Made by a program: the position numbers and the translations under genes
Origin: Negativibacillus sp.
GTDB taxonomy: Bacteria; Bacillota; Clostridia; Oscillospirales; Ruminococcaceae
Assembly (NCBI GenBank): GCA_020024325.1
Contig: JAHHTY010000033.1
Span: 1 to 24,286 of the forward strand
DNA length: 24,286 bases
Direction of reading: 5' to 3'
The notes under the pieces: generated by a model
What the model saw: only the letters and a program-made list of their open reading frames with translations
Told to the model about the DNA's origin: nothing
Database searches by the model: none
Part shown: piece after piece, positions 14,240 to 22,087 of the stretch
How positions within the stretch are numbered: position 1 is the stretch's first letter
How the letters are laid out: every line of letters starts with the position of its first letter

Positions 14240-14416
14240 TTTTTTATGCCATCAGGTAACATCAAAGATGAAGAGCTTTGATTTACAGATGATAGTTAGA
14301 TTTTAAGGGACAGAAAATAAATTTGAACCCAGGATAAAAAAGCAGTGCACCAAACATTGACTCCGAAAACAGCAGAACACGGGATGTTTCTGTGCGGGTC
14401 AATGGATAAAGTGTCA
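14240..14416 (+). other. 3' region with two strong imperfect hairpins, no gene
   Basis: Between the EIIC stop and its terminator, CATC-GTAA-ATCAAAG (within 14250-14267) pairs with CTTTGAT-TTAC-GATG (14276-14291). TTGACTCCG (14357-14365) pairs with CGGGTCAA (14395-14402), with an inner CAGAA/TTCTG helix. No reading frame resembling HPr or another PTS protein was recognised. This may be a structured 3' UTR, a small RNA, or the decayed end of the operon. Confidence 0.4.
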
Positions 14417-14470
14417 AATACAAGCGACATCATTTCTTAAAAAGAAAACGGTGTCGCTTGTATTATTTTT
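14417..14470 (+). terminator. Terminator of the fructose operon
   Basis: AATACAAGCGACA (14417-14429) and TGTCGCTTGTATT (14452-14464) form a perfect 13-bp stem. A TTTCTT/AAGAAA inner helix caps it and ATTTTT follows. Confidence 0.9.
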
Positions 14471-14547
14471 ATTGTTGTATAAGATGAAAAATATGTCCTT
14501 ACAATTTTTGATTCCTGTGTTTTTTTTACAAAATAAACAAATGAAAG

Positions 14548-14601
14548 TTGACTTTTAGAAGAGTATAGAGTATACTAAAGCCATGAGTTAGCATATGCTA
14601 A
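14548..14601 (+). promoter_or_regulatory. ZIP promoter with palindromic metal-regulator-like operator
   Basis: TTGACT (14548-14553) and TATACT (14571-14576) have a 17-bp spacer. Immediately downstream, over the expected start site, lies the 14-bp perfect palindrome TTAGCATATGCTAA (14588-14601). Its half-site GTTAGC also flanks the feoAB promoter, which suggests a shared DtxR/MntR-type regulator. The regulator identity is inferred. Confidence 0.65.
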
Positions 14602-14629
14602 TTAAAGAAATAAAAAGGAGGATATAACA

Positions 14630-15421
14630 ATGTCACAAGCAATTTGGTGGGCAACCATAGGAACAGGATTTACTTTTTTTATGACTGCATTAGGAGCAGC
14701 ATTGGTGTTTTTCTTTAAAAATCAAATAAAAGCAGGAGTTCAAAAAATTTTTCTCGGCTTTGCATCCGGTGTTATGATTGCAGCCTCCGTATGGAGTTTG
14801 TTGATTCCCGCAATGGAAGAAGCTAAAGCAGCAGGAGAGACAGAATGGATTCCGGCAGTGGGAGGATTTGTATTTGGTATTGCATTTTTAATGATATTGG
14901 ATAACCTTCTTCCTCATCTTCATCCCCAGGCGCAGGAAGTTGAAGGGCTTTCAGCGAATTGGAAACGAACAACAATGCTGGTTTTAGCGGTAACACTACA
15001 TAATATCCCGGAGGGCATGGCAGTGGGACTTGCCTTTGCACTGGCAGCACAACATTCAGATGCAGCAGGATACAGTGCAGCGATGGCGTTAGCAATCGGT
15101 ATCGGTATTCAAAACTTCCCGGAAGGCGCAGCAATTTCTTTACCATTGCGTCAGGAAGGGCTTTCAAGAACCAGAAGCTTTGTGTATGGTGCATTATCCG
15201 GCATTGTGGAACCGATATTCGGAATTTTGGTTGTATTGGCAGCCGGCAGCATACAGCCGTTGATGCCTTGGCTGCTCAGCTTTGCAGCAGGAGCAATGAT
15301 GTATGTTGTAGTGGAGGAGTTGATACCGGAAGCACATCTGGGAGAACATTCCAACGTTGGAACGTTGGGTGTAATGGGTGGATTTTTGCTGATGATGGTT
15401 TTAGATGTGGCGTTGGGATAA
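14630..15421 (+). CDS. ZIP family divalent metal transporter
   Basis: The 263-residue membrane protein has the two metal-binding helices of ZIP transporters: TLHNIPEGMAVG with His124, Asn125 and Glu128, and IQNFPEGAAIS with Asn162 and Glu165. A His-containing loop (LLPHLHPQ, about 93-100) lies before them. About eight membrane segments are expected. It is closest in character to the GufA/ZupT branch, which imports Zn2+ and, in some members, Fe2+ or Mn2+. The ATG follows AAAAGGAGGA. It is monocistronic. The operator-like palindrome at its start site, shared in half-site with feoAB, suggests repression by an iron- or manganese-sensing protein rather than Zur. That is inference. Confidence 0.9.
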   Translation: MSQAIWWATIGTGFTFFMTALGAALVFFFKNQIKAGVQKIFLGFASGVMIAASVWSLLIPAMEEAKAAGETEWIPAVGGFVFGIAFLMILDNLLPHLHPQAQEVEGLSANWKRTTMLVLAVTLHNIPEGMAVGLAFALAAQHSDAAGYSAAMALAIGIGIQNFPEGAAISLPLRQEGLSRTRSFVYGALSGIVEPIFGILVVLAAGSIQPLMPWLLSFAAGAMMYVVVEELIPEAHLGEHSNVGTLGVMGGFLLMMVLDVALG

Positions 15422-15443
15422 GAAAAATAAAAAACGCAGCAGA

Positions 15444-15471
15444 TTGACATAGGCAAAAAACAAAGTATAAT
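15444..15471 (+). promoter_or_regulatory. Promoter of the DUF1638 gene
   Basis: Perfect TTGACA (15444-15449) and TATAAT (15466-15471) have a 16-bp spacer. No terminator separates it from the ZIP gene, so read-through is possible. Confidence 0.75.
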
Positions 15472-15514
15472 GTGGGTATGCAGATAGAATATAAAAGAAA
15501 CGAAGGCGATAACT

Positions 15515-16171
15515 TTGACAAATATCCTTGTTGCGTGCCCAACATTAGAAAAAGAGTTAAAACAAACCATTAAAGAAACAGGATTTTCTTCACAGGTTTG
15601 TTTCCTGCCAAAACATCTGCACAATGATCCGGCAAGAATGAACCGTTATCTTCAAGAAATGATCGATGGATTTCAGCAAGTCGATAATATTTTATTGTGT
15701 GTTTCAGGATGTGGAGGCAGTACAATTGGACTGAAAGCGACCATAGCACGGCTGATTATTCCACGAACTCGAGATTGCATTGACCTTTTGCTTTCGCAAA
15801 GGGAAGATAGCAAGATTGAACGACCGGAGAAAGGCATTTTTCTCACAGAAGGCTGGATGAACTTGATGAAAAATTCTGCTATGAGTTTAGAGCGGATGAC
15901 TGAAAATCTGGGTAGAGAAAAAGCAGAAGCCAATTTAAGAAAAATTTATACCGGATTTCGTGATTTTTATGTTATTGATACTGGTGTGTATAACACCCAG
16001 CCGGTCAAAGAATACATTTCTCCGTTGGTGGAGGTTGTAGATGGAACAATTTCCAAGGTAAGCGGAGAGTATGGTTTATTGAGAAAATTGCTGCTGGAAG
16101 AGTGGGACCGAAATTTCATTGTGGTGCCACAAGGCGGACAGGTTACCAAGGAAGATTTTATTAAAGAATAA
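15515..16171 (+). CDS. DUF1638 domain protein
   Basis: The 218-residue soluble protein starts at TTG with GAAGG eight bases upstream. It carries the DUF1638 signature around residues 69-92: C-G-G-S-T-I-G-L-K-A followed by LIIPRTRDCIDLLL. An early C-P-T-L-E-K-E-L segment and a Y-T-G-F-x-D-F-Y-V-I-D-T-G stretch (about 148-160) follow the family pattern. The function is not established. As I recall, relatives occur near corrinoid methyltransferase genes in anaerobes, but no such gene is present here. Conserved cysteines (8, 73) could bind a metal or cofactor. The adjacent ZIP and Feo genes give only weak context. Confidence 0.8.
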   Translation: MTNILVACPTLEKELKQTIKETGFSSQVCFLPKHLHNDPARMNRYLQEMIDGFQQVDNILLCVSGCGGSTIGLKATIARLIIPRTRDCIDLLLSQREDSKIERPEKGIFLTEGWMNLMKNSAMSLERMTENLGREKAEANLRKIYTGFRDFYVIDTGVYNTQPVKEYISPLVEVVDGTISKVSGEYGLLRKLLLEEWDRNFIVVPQGGQVTKEDFIKE

Positions 16172-16184
16172 ACTTTATTTCAAG

Positions 16185-16224
16185 ATAAAAGAACGGGTCA
16201 ATGCAAGATTGCATCGACCCGTTC
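16185..16224 (-). terminator. Terminator of feoAB
   Basis: GAACGGGTCAATGCA (16191-16205) and TGCATCGACCCGTTC (16210-16224) form a 15-bp stem with one mismatch and a 4-nt loop. The T tract (TTTTAT) is on the minus strand, so it serves feoB. It may also slow plus-strand transcription from the DUF1638 gene. Confidence 0.85.
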
Positions 16225-16256
16225 GAGCGTTATAATCAAATTTACAGTTAATATTT

Positions 16257-18269
16257 TTACAAAACAAGGGAACCAATCTGATAAATCAACAAGCCGACAA
16301 GATATGCAACCAAAGTTTGATATCCTGCTGTAAGAAGGGCTTGTTTCATAGAACCAAGCTCCCGCTTAGAGGCAGCAAAAGCTGCAACGCATGGCATATA
16401 TAAAATGGTGAAAGCAAGAAAGCTGAAAGCACTTAATGGAGAAAAGATCTGTGGAAGCATTGCGGACAGTTGTGCATCGCTTGCAGCCCCGGTAAGAATT
16501 GTCAGTGTGCTGACTACCGATTCTTTTGCGGTAAATCCGGTGATCAAAGCGGTGGATGCTCTCCAATCATTAAATCCAAGAGGAGAAAAAGCAGGAGCAA
16601 TCAATGAACCGATAGATGCAAGGATGCTGTCAGCACTGTCTGTCACCATCTTTAATCTCCAGTCGAAACTTTGCAGAAACCAGATAAGAATAGAGGCAAC
16701 AAAGATGATGGTAAATGCTTTATGTAAAAAGTCTTTCCCTTTTTCCCACATATGCATCAAAACACTTTTGGAATCAGGTAATCGGTAAGCAGGAAGCTCC
16801 ATAACAAAAGGAACCGAATTTCCTTGAAAGACCGTTCTTTTAAGCAGTAAACCGGAAAGGATTGCTACCACAATTCCAAGTACATACAGTGAGGTCATAA
16901 CCAGAGCACCATGATTTGGAAAAAATGCTGCGGTAATCATGCCGTAGATCGGTAATTTAGCACTGCATGACATGAATGGGGTGAGGACAATGGTCATTTT
17001 GCGGTCACGGTCGCTGGAAAGAGTACGAGTTGCCATGATGGCAGGAACACTGCATCCAAAACCAATCAGCATTGGAACAAAGGAGCGCCCGGAAAGTCCG
17101 ATTTTTCGCAGAAGCTTATCCATTACAAAGGCAACACGAGCCATGTACCCACTGTCTTCCAATAAGGAAAGAAAGAAGAAAAGCAGTACAATAATGGGAA
17201 GGAATGAAAGAACGCTGCCAACCCCGGCACAAACGCCGTTGATAATTAAAGAAGTCAGCCATGGTGTTACCTGTGCAGTGGTCATAACATCGGAGAGAAT
17301 AGCAGTAAACCTGTCAATCCATGTGCTGAGTAAGTCCTGCAATGGGGCACCAATAACCGAGAAGGTCAACCAAAATATGGTCATCATAATCAATAAAAAG
17401 ATAGGAATACCAAGATACTTGTGGGTGAGCAGACGGTCGATTTTTTCGGAGCGTAACTGTTCACGGGTTTCTTGATGCTTCACAACACACTGAGAACACA
17501 AAGCTTCGATATAAGTATACCTCATGTCGGCAAGTGCTGCTTCACGGTCGGTACCAAGGTTTTCTTCCATTTGTTCTACAATATGGTCGATAATGTGAAT
17601 ATCGCCGATGTCAAGGTCAAGCGATTGAAACATTGGTTCATCACCTTCGACCAGTTTGGTGGCAGCAAAACGGGTTGGATAACCTGCTTTTTCGGCGTGA
17701 TCCTCAATAATGTGTGCAATGGCATGGATAGCACGGTGGACCTCGCCTTGACAGAAATCTAATTTTTGAGAAACATTTTTATTTCCGACTGTTTTGATAA
17801 CAACATTCAATAAATCAGAAATTCCCTCGCCCTTTGCAGCGGAGATTGGGATGACAGGAATCCCCAATTTTTTAGACAGATGATCAACATAGATGTTGTT
17901 ACCGCTGGAACGAACCTCGTCCATCATATTTAAAGCAAGAATCATTGGAATGTTCAGCTCCATTAGCTGGAGAGTGAGGTATAAATTCCTTTCAAGATTG
18001 GTAGCATCAACAATATTTATGATAGCATCAGGATGCTGCTGAACTAAAAAATCTCTGGTTACAACTTCCTCAGAGGTATAAGGGGAAAGAGAGTAGATTC
18101 CCGGCAAATCTACAAGGATTGCATCTTTATATTTTTTGATGTTACCTTCCTTTTTTTCAACCGTTACACCGGGGAAATTACCAACATGCTGGTTGCTGCC
18201 GGTGAGGGCGTTAAACAGTGTGGTTTTGCCGCAGTTCTGATTTCCTACCAAAGCAAGAAGATGGCTCAT
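16257..18269 (-). CDS. feoB: Ferrous iron transport protein B
   Basis: The 670-residue protein is full length for FeoB. The N-terminal G domain has G1 GNQNCGKT (9-16), the switch-I region GNFPGVTVEKKEG, G3 DLPG (54-57) and G4 NMMD (114-117). A helical GDI-like domain follows to about residue 270. The membrane domain then has two Gate repeats, including GFGCSVPAIMATRTL and FMSCSAKLPIYGM, whose cysteines are typical of the iron pathway. FeoB imports Fe2+ under anaerobic conditions, driven or gated by nucleotide hydrolysis. It overlaps feoA by 4 nt (ATGA), indicating translational coupling. G1 has Asn-Cys-Gly-Lys where many homologues have Asn-Ser-Gly-Lys, a common variation. Confidence 0.95.
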   Translation of the reverse strand: MSHLLALVGNQNCGKTTLFNALTGSNQHVGNFPGVTVEKKEGNIKKYKDAILVDLPGIYSLSPYTSEEVVTRDFLVQQHPDAIINIVDATNLERNLYLTLQLMELNIPMILALNMMDEVRSSGNNIYVDHLSKKLGIPVIPISAAKGEGISDLLNVVIKTVGNKNVSQKLDFCQGEVHRAIHAIAHIIEDHAEKAGYPTRFAATKLVEGDEPMFQSLDLDIGDIHIIDHIVEQMEENLGTDREAALADMRYTYIEALCSQCVVKHQETREQLRSEKIDRLLTHKYLGIPIFLLIMMTIFWLTFSVIGAPLQDLLSTWIDRFTAILSDVMTTAQVTPWLTSLIINGVCAGVGSVLSFLPIIVLLFFFLSLLEDSGYMARVAFVMDKLLRKIGLSGRSFVPMLIGFGCSVPAIMATRTLSSDRDRKMTIVLTPFMSCSAKLPIYGMITAAFFPNHGALVMTSLYVLGIVVAILSGLLLKRTVFQGNSVPFVMELPAYRLPDSKSVLMHMWEKGKDFLHKAFTIIFVASILIWFLQSFDWRLKMVTDSADSILASIGSLIAPAFSPLGFNDWRASTALITGFTAKESVVSTLTILTGAASDAQLSAMLPQIFSPLSAFSFLAFTILYMPCVAAFAASKRELGSMKQALLTAGYQTLVAYLVGLLIYQIGSLVL

Positions 18270-18496
18270 TTAGTTACCCCCTGTATCTGAATTTTTGCGG
18301 CATCTTCTGCCCGTAAAGTTAAAACATATCCTCTTAAAAATAATTCTATCGGATCACCCATTGGTGCTACTTTTCTTACCATGACTTTTGTTTTGGGTGT
18401 TAGTCCCATATCTAAAAGTCTGCGACGCAACGCACCTTCACCGCCAACAACAGAAATAATGCCGCTCTGTCCGGGTTTAACATGGTCTAACGTCAT
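18266..18496 (-). CDS. feoA: Ferrous iron transport protein A
   Basis: This 76-residue SH3-like protein has the FeoA core: L-x-x-V-K-P-G-Q-S-G, the G-x-x-x-L-R-R-R-L-L-D-M-G-L-T-P-x-T segment (about 21-37), and the PMGDPIELFLRGYVLTLR strand pair. It is a small cytoplasmic partner thought to modulate FeoB. The ATG has AAGGAGG eight bases upstream. It is the first gene of the feoAB operon. Confidence 0.95.
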   Translation of the reverse strand: MTLDHVKPGQSGIISVVGGEGALRRRLLDMGLTPKTKVMVRKVAPMGDPIELFLRGYVLTLRAEDAAKIQIQGVTK

Positions 18497-18532
18497 CTCA
18501 ACGTCCTCCTTAATACACGATATAACATAAAA

Positions 18533-18585
18533 GTTAGCCTACACTTACATTTTACTAGGGAGAAAATTAGTTGTCAATGGCTAAC
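18533..18585 (-). promoter_or_regulatory. feoAB promoter with operator-like half-sites
   Basis: On the minus strand TTGACA (18577-18572) and TAAAAT (18554-18549) have a 17-bp spacer. GTTAGCC (18585-18579) abuts the -35, and with ACTAA further in it makes a GTTAG-N10-CTAA palindrome over the -35. GGCTAAC (18539-18533) lies just past the -10. The layout resembles DtxR/IdeR-type iron operators. The same GTTAGC half-site occurs at the ZIP promoter. Confidence 0.65.
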
Positions 18586-18715
18586 AAAAAACAGGATTGA
18601 TTTCATTGATTTAAATATAAAAAAAATATAATGTGAAAAATAATTATAAATATATAATAAATGACAAAAACGCAAAAAACATTTATCATTCATTCCTAAA
18701 ATTCTCATATCAATA

Positions 18716-18756
18716 TTGCGATTTTTTAGAAAAAGAGGTTTAATAGTCTTAAGACT
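18716..18756 (+). promoter_or_regulatory. Promoter of the EI-dipeptidase operon with palindrome
   Basis: TTGCGA (18716-18721) and TTTAAT (18739-18744) have a 17-bp spacer. A perfect 12-bp palindrome AGTCTTAAGACT (18745-18756) covers the expected start site and could be an operator. Confidence 0.5.
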
Positions 18757-18782
18757 TTATGCAACAGAAGGGAGGAATAATA

Positions 18783-20423
18783 ATGCAGTTACTGACAGGA
18801 AAGGCTGTGTGTGGAGATATTGTTATTGGTCGATTGGTTTTTTATGAAAGACAGCTTTTCAAAGTGGAAAAAGAACGGGTAAAAGATGTGCATAGGGAAT
18901 TGCTGCGTTATCATCAGGCAAAAGAATTAGCGATGCAGCAGGTACAGCTTTTGCATAAACAAGCTTTGCGAGAGGTTTCGGAGGAAAATGCTGCCATTTT
19001 TCAGGCACATTCTATGCTGCTTGAGGATCTGGATTTTAATGGATATGTCTTAGATGTTATCCGCAGTCAACAGTCCAATGCAGAATATGCAGTGCATCAA
19101 GCTTCCAATACATTTTATTCAATGTTTTCAGGAATAGAAGACCCTTATCTAAAACAAAGAGCGTTGGATATTTTGGATATATCACAACGGTTGCTTGCAA
19201 ATTTAACCTGCGGTCAAGTTGACGCTTTTGAGCCGAATGAACCTGCCATTCTTGCAACAGATGAGTTGGTACCCAGTGAAGTTATACAAATTTCAAAAGA
19301 TAAAATTTTAGCACTGGTTACGCAGTTTGGTTCCGAAAGTTCACACAGTGCCATTATTGCAAAAGATAGAAACATTCCATCTTTGTTTGGAATCGGGGAT
19401 GATCTGCGCAGAGAATACCAGGGACATCCGGCAGCAGTGGACACCTATACAGGAGAGTTATATATTGACCCGGATGAGCAGACGATAGCTCGCTTAAAAG
19501 AGAAAAAGGAAAGGGAAGAAGAAAAGAGAAAAGGCTTATCCTTTCTTATCGGAAAACCAAGCTGTACCATTGATGGAAGAAAAATTGATATTTTAGCAAG
19601 TACTACCGAACCACTGGATATTGAGCCTGTTTTAAGAAGTGATGCGGATGGATTGGGATTATTGAGAAGCGAGTTTCTTTATTTAAAGAGGGATGATCTT
19701 CCCAGTGAGGAAGAACAGGTAAACGCATATCGGGAAATTATCCGCCAAATGCAAGGGAAATTTACTGCAATCCGAACATTGGATTTTGGGGCGAAGAGAA
19801 TGATAAAAAACTCTGAACGGAAATTGGAAAATAACCCCGTTCTCGGCTTCCGCTCTATTCGTATCTGCCTTGCTATGCCGCAAATGTTCCAAACCCAGCT
19901 GCGTGCTATTTATCGGGCAGCACAGTATGGACCAACAGGGGTAATGTTCCCGATGGTGGACAGTGTGGAACAGTTAAAAAGTATTTTGGAATACACAGAA
20001 AAAGTGCAGCAGCAACTGAAAGAAGAGAATCTTGCCTTTGATCCTAACATAAAAATTGGTGTGGTAATCGAAACACCGGCATCGGTTATTTTAAGCGAAG
20101 AACTTGCAGAATATGTTGATTTTTTCCATATCGATACTAACGATTTAATTCAATATACTTTGGCAGTAGACAGGCAGAATCCAAAGGTAAATTCCTATTA
20201 TAATACCCGACACCCGGCAGTTTTAAAAATGATAGATATGGTTGTGCGTGCAGCTCACCATGCAGGAATACGAGTGACCATCAGCGGAGATATGGCAAGT
20301 GACGAAAATCTGCTTGAGTGGTTTATTCGTACCGGGGTAGATGGCATCAATGTGCCTACTGCGAATATCCTTCCGTTAAGAAGAAAGGTACGAGAGCTGG
20401 ATTTGAGCCGAGAGAAAAATTAG
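18783..20423 (+). CDS. Divergent PTS enzyme I (PEP-protein phosphotransferase), catalytic Cys replaced by Ser
   Basis: The ATG at 18783 is chosen because GGGAGG is seven bases upstream; an ATG eight codons earlier lacks a site. The 546-residue protein has enzyme I architecture. The phospho-His domain keeps His188 in GSESSHSAIIA (E. coli His189). The barrel keeps IRTLD, NPVLGFRSIR, VIETPAS, TNDLIQYTLAVDR, and so the Arg, Glu and Asp residues that hold PEP and Mg2+. Two departures stand out. The usual GADK/GGDK is GAKR, and the usual CGELAGD is SGDMASD, putting Ser501 where E. coli has the proton-donating Cys502. Enzyme I transfers phosphate from PEP to HPr. No HPr gene is visible. It may be a variant, regulatory or failing enzyme. 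Confidence 0.8.
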   Translation: MQLLTGKAVCGDIVIGRLVFYERQLFKVEKERVKDVHRELLRYHQAKELAMQQVQLLHKQALREVSEENAAIFQAHSMLLEDLDFNGYVLDVIRSQQSNAEYAVHQASNTFYSMFSGIEDPYLKQRALDILDISQRLLANLTCGQVDAFEPNEPAILATDELVPSEVIQISKDKILALVTQFGSESSHSAIIAKDRNIPSLFGIGDDLRREYQGHPAAVDTYTGELYIDPDEQTIARLKEKKEREEEKRKGLSFLIGKPSCTIDGRKIDILASTTEPLDIEPVLRSDADGLGLLRSEFLYLKRDDLPSEEEQVNAYREIIRQMQGKFTAIRTLDFGAKRMIKNSERKLENNPVLGFRSIRICLAMPQMFQTQLRAIYRAAQYGPTGVMFPMVDSVEQLKSILEYTEKVQQQLKEENLAFDPNIKIGVVIETPASVILSEELAEYVDFFHIDTNDLIQYTLAVDRQNPKVNSYYNTRHPAVLKMIDMVVRAAHHAGIRVTISGDMASDENLLEWFIRTGVDGINVPTANILPLRRKVRELDLSREKN

Positions 20424-20455
20424 AATCAAAACGATACTTTGAGGAGGAGAAACCT

Positions 20456-21439
20456 TTGAAATTTATTGATATGCATTGTGATACATTGCTGGGAACTGCC
20501 TTTGGCGAAAAGATTGATTTAAACAGAAATGCAAAAGCAATCGATTTTCAGCGTATGAAACAAGCTGGATTTTCTGCACAATTTTTTGCAATGTGCCTGA
20601 TGCCGGAGGATCACTATCAAAAAAAGGGACTGCAAAAACCAAGTGATATGGAATTCATGACCTCTTTATCAAACTGTTTTTATCGGAATCTGGAAGCTTA
20701 TAGTGAGGTTGCTGCTTTTGCAGGAAATAAGAAAGACCTTCTTTGCAACGAAAAGGAAGGAAAATTGTCCTGCCTTTTGTCGGTGGAGGATGGTAACGGA
20801 ATCAATGGCAGCTTAGCAGGTTTAGAAAAAATGTATCAGATGGGTGTAAGAATGATTTCTATCACATGGAATATGGAGAACTGTCTGGGTTATCCAAACT
20901 CATTTGATTCCGAAAAAATGGCACTCCCACTAAAACCGTTTGGATTAGAGATGGTGGATGCGATGAATCAGATGGGAATCATCGTGGATGTTTCTCATCT
21001 GTCGGATGGTGGATTCTGGGATGTTGCAAGAATCTGTAAAGAAAACCATAAACCTTTTGTGGCATCACATTCTAATGCAAGAGCAATGACTCCACATTCC
21101 CGAAACATGACAGATGAAATGATTCGAGCAGTTGCAGAGTGCGGAGGAGCGATTGGTCTTAATTTCTGTGCAGCTTTCCTTTCAAAGGATATTCACTCTA
21201 AAGACAGCCGTATTGATGATATGGTTCGCCATATGAAACATATCAGAAATGTTGGTGGAATCGACTGTATGGCTTTGGGTGGGGATTTGGACGGTACAAG
21301 CGGTAATTTGGAGATTGACCGTGTGGATAAAGTTCCGTTGTTGATGGAACGATTGAGCAGGGAAGGTTTCACAGCGTCAGAACTTGATAAAATTTCCTAT
21401 CTAAATGTTCTCCGTGTGATTGGGGATACTTTAAAATAA
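20456..21439 (+). CDS. M19 family (membrane/renal type) dipeptidase
   Basis: The TTG at 20456 is chosen because GAGGAGG is well placed. The longer in-frame reading overlaps the EI gene by about 100 bp and is rejected. The 327-residue zinc enzyme has the M19 ligands in order: D-M-H-C-D (His7, Asp9), the bridging Glu111 in SVEDGNG, His181 in VDVSH, His205 in ASHSN, and GGDLDG (276-280), ending with NVLRV. It has no signal peptide, so it should be cytoplasmic and cleave dipeptides, perhaps including D-amino-acid dipeptides, during peptide use or wall recycling. It lies 32 bp after the EI gene and shares its promoter and a strong terminator. The link to EI is not understood. Confidence 0.9.
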   Translation: MKFIDMHCDTLLGTAFGEKIDLNRNAKAIDFQRMKQAGFSAQFFAMCLMPEDHYQKKGLQKPSDMEFMTSLSNCFYRNLEAYSEVAAFAGNKKDLLCNEKEGKLSCLLSVEDGNGINGSLAGLEKMYQMGVRMISITWNMENCLGYPNSFDSEKMALPLKPFGLEMVDAMNQMGIIVDVSHLSDGGFWDVARICKENHKPFVASHSNARAMTPHSRNMTDEMIRAVAECGGAIGLNFCAAFLSKDIHSKDSRIDDMVRHMKHIRNVGGIDCMALGGDLDGTSGNLEIDRVDKVPLLMERLSREGFTASELDKISYLNVLRVIGDTLK

Positions 21440-21442
21440 CAG

Positions 21443-21476
21443 AAAAAGCTCCTGATTTTTTATCGGGAGCTTTTTT
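21443..21476 (+). terminator. Terminator of the EI-dipeptidase operon
   Basis: AAAAAGCTCCTGAT (21443-21456) pairs with ATCGGGAGCTTTTT (21462-21475) with one wobble and a T5 loop, ending in a T run. Confidence 0.9.
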
Positions 21477-21514
21477 GCTATTTAGAGTTATCGGAAATAG
21501 TAAAACAAGACGAT

Positions 21515-21555
21515 TCTGAAAAGAAACTCCGTCACCTATTGGGGTGACGGAGTTT
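21515..21555 (-). terminator. Terminator of the yjdF gene
   Basis: AAACTCCGTCACC (21524-21536) and GGTGACGGAGTTT (21543-21555) are a perfect 13-bp stem with a 6-nt loop. On the minus strand it is followed by TCTTTTC, and it lies just past the YjdF stop codon. Confidence 0.85.
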
Positions 21556-21569
21556 TGTCAACACAGAAT

Positions 21570-21950
21570 TTACCTTTCCCGCTGAAGTTTTCGCATTTCC
21601 CGCTTGCGAAGAAGAGCTGCTTTATGATTTTCTTCTCGCATTAAGGCAAGAGCCTGTTGGGACTTGGTTCCCATTCCACTGCTTTTGACAGCACGATGGA
21701 TTTCACGCTGGAGGCGTTTGGGATTTTTGACAGCAGTTTTTAGTTTTGTGCTGACGGGCGGACTAAACCGCAGATTTCTGTAATGCTCCAAAAGATACTC
21801 ATACACCTGAGCATCGGAAGGTTGAGCACCAAAGGTGATTTTGGCGGCAGTGACTAGCATTTCCCCTTTATAGGAAACAGAGCGCTCAAAAACACCCACC
21901 CAGAAAGGATTTTCAAAAAATACAGTAAAGCTGACGGTTACTTTGTCCAT
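21570..21950 (-). CDS. yjdF: YjdF family protein (DUF2992)
   Basis: The 126-residue protein matches YjdF. It starts with VTVSFTVFFENPFWVGVFER, then ITFGAQPSDAQVYEYLL and the conserved LRFSPPV. A basic, helical C-terminal half carries KNPKRLQREI and ends with a long charged helix (about 95-126) likely to be a coiled coil. The biochemical role is unknown. Because the family is controlled by a riboswitch that senses azaaromatic compounds, a part in resistance to or processing of such molecules is suspected. The ATG follows AGGAGG. That site lies at the 3' end of the riboswitch, which suits control of translation initiation. It is monocistronic. Confidence 0.9.
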   Translation of the reverse strand: MDKVTVSFTVFFENPFWVGVFERSVSYKGEMLVTAAKITFGAQPSDAQVYEYLLEHYRNLRFSPPVSTKLKTAVKNPKRLQREIHRAVKSSGMGTKSQQALALMREENHKAALLRKREMRKLQRER

Positions 21951-21954
21951 AGAG

Positions 21955-22070
21955 ATTCCTCCTAAAAAAGCTAGATTGCTTTCGGACGGACAACCTTAGG
22001 AGGAAGGTTACTGACAGCAAAATGCTGCGTCCGGACTACCGACCGGACTGTGTTTTTTCCGAAAGGGTTT
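21955..22070 (-). ncRNA. yjdF RNA motif (azaaromatic-compound riboswitch)
   Basis: The leader directly ahead of yjdF on the minus strand is rich in structure. TTTCGGA (22064-22058 on the minus strand) pairs with TCCGAAA (21986-21980). Inside are TCCGG/CCGGA around 22031-22048, CAGCA/TGCTG (22014-22027) and AACCTT/AAGGTT flanking CCTCCT (21992-22009). The AGGAGG ribosome binding site follows at 21963-21957. The internal CCTCCT could pair with that site, which would give a direct off-switch. The location, size and G+C-rich nested stems fit the yjdF motif, which binds diverse azaaromatic compounds. Assignment rests on context and hand-drawn stems, not a covariance-model search. Confidence 0.75.
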
Positions 22071-22087
22071 GATTGTTCTTCTTTCTT

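Noticed and set aside
14340..14432. HPr (ptsH) remnant after the EIIC gene
   Set aside because: All three frames were read; none shows the HPr active-site histidine motif or other conserved segments.
20318..20455. Longer start for the M19 dipeptidase
   Set aside because: It would overlap the enzyme I gene by over 100 bp in another frame. The TTG at 20456 has GAGGAGG upstream, and the D-x-H-x-D motif follows within ten residues as expected.
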